A stretch of DNA of 64,000 nucleotides from Sphaerolaimus hirsutus. Lineage: Eukaryota; Nematoda; Chromadorea; Monhysterida; Sphaerolaimidae. The DNA is taken from NCBI GenBank assembly GCA_964036195.1, contig OZ038450.1:24457208-24521207 (forward strand). The letters run 5' to 3'. Both the position numbers and the translations under genes were made by a program. Position 1 is the first letter of the stretch. The number at the start of each line of letters is the position of its first letter. The notes under the pieces are model-generated. The model was not told where the DNA came from, ran no database searches, and saw only the letters and a program-made list of their open reading frames with translations. Below, piece after piece: positions 56,763 to 64,000 of this stretch.

Positions 56763-57183
56763 TACCGTATTACCTCGAATTATCCCCCACTTGAATTAAC
56801 CCCCCCTCAAAATGGGCTGGGGAAATAATAAACCCACCCTCGAAATACCCCCTCCCTTCGGAATGATGTACGTCATGTACATAATAAATATGTCATGTAT
56901 GCAATGTACATGATGTATATTACTGTTAATTTGCATTGCAGCTACACATAGAGTAGTTTGTGTAGCTATCTACGTTTTTATGTCCAAATATATCCTGTTT
57001 GGACACATTTATTACCTATTTTGGGTACGCAAATGCCTACTATTTACTACGACCTTTACGAAAATTTCTGACGAAATAATAAACCCCCCCTCGAATAACC
57101 CCCCCCCCCCTCGAATTAACCCCCCCTCAAATTTTGCTGGCGAAATAATAAACCCCATCGGGGTATTTCGAGGTAATACGGTA
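56763..57183. mobile_element. TACCGTA MITE family A, right-arm copy
   Basis: Both ends are complete (TACCGTATTACCTCGAATTA and TTTCGAGGTAATACGGTA). Mirror of 9845-10294, where one end is damaged. Confidence 0.84.
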
Positions 57184-58451
57184 GTTTTCAAACATTTTGC
57201 ACACAACCGCGCATTTCCACACCACATGTATGGCATATCATCAATTGTCTATCAGCATATTGTAGTAATTCAATACTACAATATGTATTGAATGATGTTT
57301 GAACTCAAGTTTTTTATTGCTGTACAATACTACAAATAAAACACACACGATACTTGAAACACACACCATCTCAAATATGATACATTGCACAATGTTGGCG
57401 CTGAATGGAAAATGAATTGATTTCACTTTTAGATTGGAATGAATATATGAAAATACTACAAATACTGGAGTCCCTGATCTTCATGAAAATACAAAAAATA
57501 GTTGTTTCTTACAAAGGAAGTTGCTTTTTATTCCTTGCCTGAAATTAGGTTTACATGTAATTTTCAGGCTGGATCAGTGATGGCATTTTTTCCATTGTTT
57601 TTCTTAAAAAAATGTCGTTTTTATTATAAAAACCAAGTCATAAAAATATGTGGTTTTTCCATCCCTAGGCTGGTTTTGTTTTTGTAACTTTATTTGTGGA
57701 AACACCAAGAAAGCGAATATGTGTGACAAAAAGTTATGTTTTTGCTTTATCTTGATATTTAAATAAACTATTGGAATTAAGACTTCAACAAGTGTGTGGG
57801 AAAACATTGGTTTGGTAGACAAACCAATTTCTGCAAGGGACATATCAAAAGGTAACGCATCCGAGATTTTTGCTTGACTCGAGACTCGATTTTCACTGAC
57901 TCGCCTGGCTCGACTCGCCGACTCAACTGGAAAAATTTTGTCGCTGTGACTCGAACTCGAGTTTGAAAAAAACGAGTTTCGAACCCTACCTTACAGAGTC
58001 TTTCACAGGACACCTGACATTTTACAGGGTCCTTTTCATGACACATAACATTTTACAGCGTCGTTTAAATTTTACAGGGTCTTTTACAGGGTCTGGGACT
58101 GGCACCTGCCATTTCCTGTTGCAGCACGGCATCGACAGCTCGAGCGATTGCACTTGAGAATGGTTTTTGAGTTGGCAAAGGAGTTTGGAAATTTTGTACT
58201 GAGTTGAAAGTGCACTTTTGACAGTGTCAGTTAAGTACCGTGTTTCCTCGGAATACCCCACCGGGCTTTATTCTTTAAGAGTGAAAATTTTGAGTTGGGG
58301 GTTTAACGAGGGGGGGGGGTATTTTGAGGGGGTGTTTTCATTTCACCAGTAATTTTTTGAACTCTCAGTACTTATTTGTTGTTTGTAATGTACGCAGATG
58401 TAACAATAATACAACAATAAGCAACATGTAAATATAACAGTCATTGACTTA
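57184..58451. other. Right-arm mirror of 8467-9844
   Basis: Contains a GACTCGAG block (57870-57990), CCTGTAAA words (58000-58110) and a half family A variant ending near 58320. The TTTGGATTATGC tandem of the left arm is absent (junction near 57258). No gene. Confidence 0.5.
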
Positions 58452-58453
58452 TA

Positions 58454-61095
58454 CACTACCATGCAGAATAGTTGAGACTTTTCACCCATATAAAAACAGA
58501 TGCTGGGGGTCCACCACAATTTTGTTGCTTCCCATTTCGTTGTACCTTGTCTAATTTAAATTCTGTTCGAGTATGTTGAGGTTTGATGTTGAGGCTACAT
58601 GCACAATTGTTTGATTGCTTGAATAATCCCCCAGTCTTGAGATAAAGGCAGACTTCAAAAAGGTGTTTGATAAAAAATTAAAAAAATGGCAGATTTGGAT
58701 GATTGACTTTGAAGCTTAATAATTCAGCCATTTCTTGTCCGATTTGCATCATTGAACACTTAAAATGATCAGGACAACTTGAAAATTCTATTTTAAGGTC
58801 TCATCAGTGACATCTATATTCAGTATCTTGATTTAACCTTTTTTTCAATACAGAAAATAACTTTTTTGAACATTCTATCATATACTATGGACAAAAAGCA
58901 TTCATCTGGCTTTTCAATCTTTTCAATATCTCATTCCAATCAAAAGTTATGACACTTCAAACTTATAAGTGGTGTCTAAATTTTTATGCATTTTTGACTG
59001 GGGTTTTCAGTGTGACATTTTTGTGTTTGTGACACTCATGTGGCAACAAATGTTCTTCAATATCTCATCCCAGTCAAAAGTTATAGCACTTCAAACTTTC
59101 ATCATCTTTCCATACTAAATACTTACATATTCAGTCGGGCCAACTTTTCTCCACAATAGAGCAAAGCCAAAACCTCAAATTTACACACCAAATAGCCCCA
59201 CTGACCAGTATGCCTACCCACATTTGTGAGTGGCAGGCAATGGATGTAAAACTGCAGCTGAGATAAATACATGCTACAGTCCGACGAGAGTGCTACACAA
59301 AACATGCAAGCACCTCGCATGACACATTTTGTATCATTACACACGCACACGCGCCCATGAAACACTTTGTATCATTACACACACCCATGCGCCCGTGAAA
59401 CATGCTGGTTTGCCCATGAAACACGCGCGGTGCCATAGCAATGTATGTGTGCATTTACTTATTTATTTTGTAAGTATATTCAACCATTTTCAGCGCTGTA
59501 TATTACCTATTTACATGCGTGCCAAATTGTGTTTGATGCCTTTGATAGTTAAACATGCACAGTAAATATTGTTAGGTGCGTTTATTGTGTCAAAATAAGC
59601 AATTAATTCATTGGAGCGACTCAATCAACTGTAGCACAGCAAATATCTGACCAAAAATATTAACAATAGATAATCTGTATAAAAAATGTTTAGACATTGT
59701 TTGACCAATTTGTACCAATTAGATTGAATATTAAAATTATTCATTATGTTACCATAAATAACTTCCTGCTTTTGATAATTACCATTGAAAAGCTAGAAAA
59801 AAGTTGATAATCTTATCGGAAAAATTACTCCTGGGGTGTTTATTATGCTAACAAAGTGCCGTATTTGCTTGTCAATTCCTGTAGAAATTCCCGTCATCAA
59901 TAATTCACCACCTCGAAAAGTTCCCCCCTCAAACAGTCTGACAAAATGATAATTCACTAGGGGAATTTTTCAAGCAAATACAGTAGGAAATATGGTTAAT
60001 TTGTTAATCAAAATATCTATGATGTTAGTTCACTTCAAACCTCATCACTGTTGAAAATCTATGACAAAATACAATTTTGAATAATGGTTAATATTGGTTT
60101 GCTATGACACCGCGTGCGTGTGTGTTTCATGGGCAAACCAGCATGTTTCATGGGCGCATGGGCGTGTGTAATGATACAGAGTGTTTCATGGGCGCGTATG
60201 CATGTGTAATGCAGAGTTGGAAAAACGTATTTACATTTACCCGAAATACCCGGTTATTCGGGTATTTATACTTATGTTTACGTTTACGTTTTCCAAAAAT
60301 ACCATTACATTTTGTTACGTTTTCCTGACCAAAATACCCGGGTACTAAGGAAAACGTAAAAATCGTATGGAAAAAAGAAAAACTGCTATTTATTTGAAAT
60401 ATTTTCAAAACCCTGTTTGAAATATTTTCAAGTTCGTGCACGGCGACTTTCGGTGTGTTTATGATTTGCGATTCATTATGACAATGCGCTAGGGTTCTGA
60501 TATTGGTGGAAAAAAGATTACCAAAACATTTCTCTACCAACGTATAAAATGCACCCTAGCTTTATCCTACCCCCATCCCGTGTAGAGTCCCCGAAATGAA
60601 ATTGGGGTAGACAAAAGTTCATACATCAGGAACAAAAGTTCACTTCTATGATAACGCTAGGGGGGCGTTAACTTCACGTTTCCCCCCATAGACTTCTTCC
60701 CCCCGTGGTGTGATGCATTAGCGTTATGTCCGTGCGGACATAACGCTTATGGAACACGACAAAACGGTAATGCAACACGACAAAACGCTAATGCAACACG
60801 GACAAAACGCTAATACAACACACTCCGGGGGCAAGTTGTCCACGGGGGGATAAGTACCTGTGGTACGATAAAGTTGGGGGGCTGGAATTTCATACTTTGA
60901 TAATGAAATGCTCTGGCTATATTTTGATACAAAAATCAGCCCCCCCCCACCCCTAGCACATCGTCATCACAAATCGCAATAAGAAACACACAAAAGTTGA
61001 TATGCAGAAGCCTTATGCGCGGGGTGTATTAGATTCCACTCACCATGTACTTGACAATGAATAAATACTTCACATTATTCATCATGTTCATCAAA
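58454..61095. mobile_element. Tc1-like element, right-arm copy, truncated at the palindrome edge
   Basis: Starts CACTACCATGCAGAATAGTT after TA (58452-58453) and mirrors 8464 back to 5824. It contains the GCGCATGAAAC MITE end (about 59300), one end of the hAT MITE (CAGAGTTGGAAAAACG, 60213) and the 21-bp tandem with palindrome (60680-60860). The last about 640 bp of the element seen on the left (5186-5823) are missing. Confidence 0.82.
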
Positions 61096-61361
61096 CTAAT
61101 GGATAGCAGTGACGGGAGGATTTGATGAAGAAGTTTATTACAACCAATCGACCACTAACACGTGCTATCGAAGCATCTAAATAACATCACAATCGGAATC
61201 ACAATCAAAGTGTGAATCCGAGAAATCCATAAATCATCGAATCCCGCATTATCTCTCTCTCAACTTTTTAAAACAACTCCAAAAAACTCTCATTTTTTCT
61301 CATCTCTACCTCCCTCCCCCAACTTCACATGCGAGCAGTCGGAGAGCGTGAACGAGAGCGC
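61096..61361 (-). other. Possible 3' end (R-U5 of an LTR) of the retroelement block
   Basis: On the - strand AATAAA (61132-61137) lies about 37 bases before the point where palindrome homology starts, as expected for an LTR polyadenylation signal near a retroelement 3' end; the last bases read CTGCTATCCA. Upstream is a purine-rich run (GGGGGAGGGAGGTAGAGATG, about 61300-61320) that could be a polypurine tract. No second LTR is visible in the window, so this is tentative. Confidence 0.3.
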
Positions 61362-61514
61362 CTATGGCGGCGTCGGTAAGGTTCGCGTGTCAAGCTGCAG
61401 CCGTGTTACGGAACACAGCGGTCGGGGAAGGTCTCTGTGCTCGGCCACGTGGCTGTCGGGCACGTGCAGCTTGTGCGGCTTGTCCATGTGCAGGCGTCTG
61501 CGCTTGTGTGTCAT
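61362..61514 (-). CDS. Small GC3-rich ORF, 50 codons, unrecognised
   Basis: The - strand ATG at 61514 opens a 50-codon frame (MTHKRRRLHMDKPHKLHVPD..) to a TAG at 61362. Almost every codon in its first half ends in G or C, against an AT-rich background, which suggests coding constraint or a GC island. The + strand at 61364 has ATGGCGGCGTCG directly followed by GTAAGG, which would suit a short first exon with a splice donor. Both readings cannot be true. No family is recognised. Confidence 0.25.
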   Translation of the reverse strand: MTHKRRRLHMDKPHKLHVPDSHVAEHRDLPRPLCSVTRLQLDTRTLPTPP

Positions 61515-61539
61515 GCTTACAAATTCAAGCTAAATTTTG

Positions 61540-62913
61540 CTATTTCTTAACATTTTGTCCAAATTGTGATAGACAACACAGCCGAAATAGATAGTTGAAT
61601 TGAATAGTTGGATAGTTGAATTTAATCAGGATGCATGCATAAATGGCATATAGGCAAAACGTAGATGTACGCAAGTACTGAATGTAACCCACAGTGTTTT
61701 GTCCAACCACTTCTGTACTTGCGCCGAACCGGTTGCGCCTGTTATCCTGTAGTTTGTCTGGAACAGCTGCAAACCGTGCACGTCGAACTTCTACAGGATT
61801 GACTGCACACGTAGTTTGAACATTCAGGGCCATCGCGTATTTGTGGCGACGGTAGAAAATGTTGTTCTCATCTAGATTGACCGGTGTGCGCTGTGAAAGG
61901 AAATGAATGCTTTGGGACAATGTAAATTGTAAAGTGTTGTGAGAATTCAGCCATAATTAAGCACACTGTAGGGAAAATTGTTGTTTCGGTTTGAGTCGAG
62001 ACATCATGACTATTTTGACGTCTTTCCGCCAACTCTCGGTGATGTTGTAATTCTCTAGTGAGTTCACTGATTGTGTTACCTTGCTCGTCAGCAAGCGCTT
62101 GTAAATGATCGCATTCCATCTATAAAATTGTACAGTTAAGATTTCAATTTCAAATGGATCACACATTATCGAACTTTATAGCCCACAATAGTGTGGTGGC
62201 GTTCATCTGCCGTCGCTGTCATCTCATCTAAACTTTTTTGAACGGCTTGGAATTTTGAACCAAAAGTTGACATATTTGCACTCATCCGAGTGTATACTGT
62301 TTTAGCGTTCAAATAAGCTGTTGCAAAATCCCCCACGCGCGCTGCCGCTGACGCTGCCAAGGCTGCTGTCTCAGCTGTCGTATTTACTGCCATAGAAGTG
62401 CTTGGGAAATCTTGTGCGGCATGCTCGGCGGTGGCGGGTGGAACGTTGTCATCTTCTAGCGGCACATCTCCGACGCCGTCCTCATTGTAGTCGAGTGTCT
62501 CTTTGTCTTGTACCTGTTGTAAATGGTAATGAAAACAGGTGTTAGAAAGTCGAAGTTGATAGGATAAGTTTAATTAATCAAAAATTGTCTGGTCAGTTAA
62601 ATTTGATTAAAATTGATTCAATTAGTTGAATTTAATTACCCAAAATGAACTTGGCAACACTTCTGAAGTTGGGAAATGTAGTTTCAAACTAGTAAAATGT
62701 GATTCTTGCACACATAGAAATACACATAACCTGTGCATGCGTGTGTTCATCTGGTTCAGGGGTAGGGTCTCGAGACACAGGTTGGATAGCGGGATCAGTT
62801 GTCGAAGAATGTCCGGATCCACACCTTGCTGGGCGACGCGGATTACCGGATTTTCTGCCAGCTCTGACTATGACAACACACATCAGCAAACACATAAACT
62901 TTTTGCAAAACAT
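61540..62913 (-). CDS. Putative four-exon gene next to the integrase, unrecognised
   Basis: Proposed exons on the - strand: 62913-62731, 62513-62175, 62119-61967 and 61890-61540. Introns of 217, 55 and 76 bp have GT..AG ends (acceptors ACAACAG, TTTTATAG, TTTCACAG) and all are phase 0; the exons are 183, 339, 153 and 351 bp, each a multiple of three. The protein would be about 341 residues: a hydrophobic start (MFCKKFMCLLMCVVIVRAG) that could be a signal peptide, a Pro/Ser/Thr-rich acidic stretch, an Ala-rich helix (AETAALAASAAARVGD), a charged probable coiled coil (ISELTRELQHHRELAERRQ), then a basic C-terminal part. The last exon may end earlier, because its final 40 codons are AT-rich. It begins 120 bp after the integrase stop on the same strand, the position of a third retroelement ORF, but shows no envelope, gag or nucleocapsid feature. 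Confidence 0.42.
62515..62730 (-). other. Proposed intron 1 of the putative spliced gene
   Basis: AT-rich sequence with stops in all three - frames, bounded by CACAG/GTTATG and ACAACAG/GTACAA. It contains AATTTGATTAAAATTGATT-type repeats near 62580-62640. Confidence 0.35.
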
Positions 62914-62980
62914 GGCTATAGCACCATTTAACAAGTGAATTAGCCAATTTTTGGCCCATTGTTTCATTGAAAGTTACTAT

Positions 62981-62997
62981 TTATAGAGATTTATAGG
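62981..62997 (-). promoter_or_regulatory. Double TATA-like box before the putative spliced gene
   Basis: The - strand reads CTATAAATCTCTATAAATA about 70-85 bases upstream of the ATG at 62913. Two TATAAAT copies in an AT-rich region are weak evidence; the position would suit a start site shortly before that ATG. Confidence 0.25.
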
Positions 62998-63032
62998 GAA
63001 ACTAGTAGCTGGTAAGTGAGTGTAACAAAAAC

Positions 63033-63992
63033 TCAGGCGGAAAATGTGTTGATCCGCCAACAGTATCGGTGTGGGACTTTTCGAACATTGTCCCCAAATT
63101 GTAAATATATACTTGGACCTTCCACTGTGATTACTGTGTGAGGCCCAGAGAATTTAGGTGTCATGGGATTTTGGTCTGCAATTTTTACCATTACCTTGTC
63201 TCCTGAATTTATATCTACCAGATGTTTTGAAGCAAAATATCTTTGATACACAGCTCGATTGCGATCACTGTGTGTTTTGGCGGAATATCTCGCTTCATGC
63301 AAATTCAAATTTTTTGTAGCTGTGTAAAATAAATTCCAGTGGGGTAAATGTCCATAAATCAAATAAAATGGGCAGCATTGTACATTCTTATTAAATGCCA
63401 TATTGTGTTTTAGAGTTATTAGAGGTAATAAATCACGCCAGTTTACATTCTTCATTTCAACTCGAGTCATAGCAAAGAGTTCTCTCAAGCGGCCATTTAC
63501 AGCTTCAACCATCCCATTAGCGGATGGATTATGTGATAGCGTTGGGAAATGACTCATGCCAAACTGTTCGCACAATGCACGGAACTCTGAGTTCAAGTAT
63601 TCAGTTCCTTGATCAGAGACAATGATTCTAGGAGCTCCATATACTAGGAAAATATTACGTAAGACTCCCTTTGCTACCGCGGGACCCTTTAGGCTTGACA
63701 CCGGGAATGTAATTGTGTACCTGGTTAAAGAATCCACAGCTACAATCACTTTTGATTTGGGATCAGAATCAACTAGTTGTAATGTATCAATGTGTAAAGT
63801 GTCAAATGGTTGTGAAGGCGTCTCCACTCCACCAGGTTGACCAGGGTGTAGAACATGTCTTTTAAATTGCATGCAACTTGTGCAAGCTGAACAAAAACTT
63901 GTAACGTCATCGCGCAGTGTCGGCCAAGAGAAATATTGACAGAGTAAATTAATGGTGCGAGTCTGGCTCCCATGACTAGCATATATACCCAT
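63033..63992 (-). CDS. Ty3-type retroelement integrase, 3' part, open to the window edge
   Basis: A 319-residue open frame, continuing beyond the window. It splices viral-type DNA ends into host DNA. N-terminal zinc-binding part: His pair (the second in YASHG near residue 7; the first lies just before the frame's ATG) and CSACTSC (34-40) after the YFSWPTLRDDV helix. Catalytic core: Asp69 (LHIDT), Asp127 (IVSDQGTEYLN) and Glu163 (NGMVEAVNGRLRE), a D,D-35-E arrangement. C-terminal part: DKVMVKI (265-271) and a GPY/F-like module at KFSGPHTV (280-287). The stop is at 63033. The frame is intact and the catalytic triad complete, unlike the BEL/Pao relics. The GPY/F module and HHCC layout favour Ty3/gypsy over BEL/Pao. 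Confidence 0.85.
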   Translation of the reverse strand: MGIYASHGSQTRTINLLCQYFSWPTLRDDVTSFCSACTSCMQFKRHVLHPGQPGGVETPSQPFDTLHIDTLQLVDSDPKSKVIVAVDSLTRYTITFPVSSLKGPAVAKGVLRNIFLVYGAPRIIVSDQGTEYLNSEFRALCEQFGMSHFPTLSHNPSANGMVEAVNGRLRELFAMTRVEMKNVNWRDLLPLITLKHNMAFNKNVQCCPFYLIYGHLPHWNLFYTATKNLNLHEARYSAKTHSDRNRAVYQRYFASKHLVDINSGDKVMVKIADQNPMTPKFSGPHTVITVEGPSIYLQFGDNVRKVPHRYCWRINTFSA

Positions 63993-64000
63993 GTGTGCCT

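Larger units (their letters stand above)
44957..61095. repeat. Right arm of the giant inverted repeat
   Basis: Reverse complement of 5824-20587. It is longer (16.1 kb) because of two private insertions, 47006-48225 and 45441-46357, and lacks the left-only element. Homology ends at 61095 (ATCATGTTCATCAAACT), inside the hAT MITE and Tc1-like element that are complete on the left. Confidence 0.93.

Noticed and set aside
5824-61095. One giant Polinton/Maverick or foldback transposon with 14-kb TIRs
   Set aside because: The arm ends fall inside other, complete transposons. No PolB, packaging ATPase, protease or capsid frame is present, and the integrase lies outside the arms on a separate block.
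62689-62967. Retroviral-type envelope gene after the integrase
   Set aside because: No furin site, fusion peptide or C-terminal membrane anchor is visible in the spliced model; only a possible signal peptide.
1-64000. tRNA or rRNA genes
   Set aside because: I found no cloverleaf with A/B boxes and no rRNA core motifs by eye; a tRNA/rRNA scan would be needed to be certain.

Overview
This window comes from a repeat-dense, AT-rich invertebrate-type animal genome. The evidence is fragments of BEL/Pao and Ty3-type retrotransposons, several DNA-transposon families (hAT, Tc1/mariner, pogo-like MITEs), spliced-looking coding sequence and a nucleosome-sized satellite. I cannot name the species. A run of exactly 200 N (27723-27922) shows it is a scaffold with an unclosed gap. 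There is no bacterial gene, operon or CRISPR array, and almost no intact protein-coding gene.

The dominant structure is a very large imperfect palindrome. The left arm (5824 to about 20587) is the reverse complement of the right arm (about 44957 to 61095). After removing insertions private to one arm, each arm is about 14.0 kb. Between them lies about 24 kb made mostly of a 167-bp satellite. The satellite runs in + orientation for six monomers at the left edge, flips at about 21580, and continues in - orientation to 44956. The - array shows 9-monomer (1498 bp) and 11-monomer (1832 bp) higher-order periods. It is interrupted by a twice-repeated spacer (22961-23453 and 23818-24302), a unique segment with a decayed BEL/Pao gag (25089-26338), three copies of a diverged 166-bp sister satellite in + orientation (26743-27250), part of a 353-bp repeat, the gap, and a 4.83-kb hAT element (33860-38689) with an exact 8-bp target duplication.

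The arms are a mosaic of nested MITEs. Three related families begin TACCGTA and build their ends from short repeated words. hAT MITEs leave 8-bp duplications, and a 3.28-kb Tc1-like element contains at least three further elements nested in each other. Each arm carries a fragment resembling the C-terminal membrane segment of a DEG/ENaC channel (14218-14423 and 52610-52815). Because the arms are copies, insertions private to one arm can be read against the empty site in the other: a 1220-bp hAT element and a 917-bp TA-inserting foldback on the right, and a 696-bp TA-inserting element on the left.

Outside the palindrome, positions 1-1432 hold a broken BEL/Pao pol fragment, followed by a 40-bp tandem repeat and more MITEs. 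At the other end the - strand carries the 3' part of a Ty3-type integrase (63033-63992, running off the window). Just downstream of it is an unrecognised four-exon ORF (61540-62913) whose three introns are all phase 0. The right arm stops at 61095, inside an element that is complete on the left, where this retroelement-like block begins. That fits a retroelement inserting into the outer end of the right arm.
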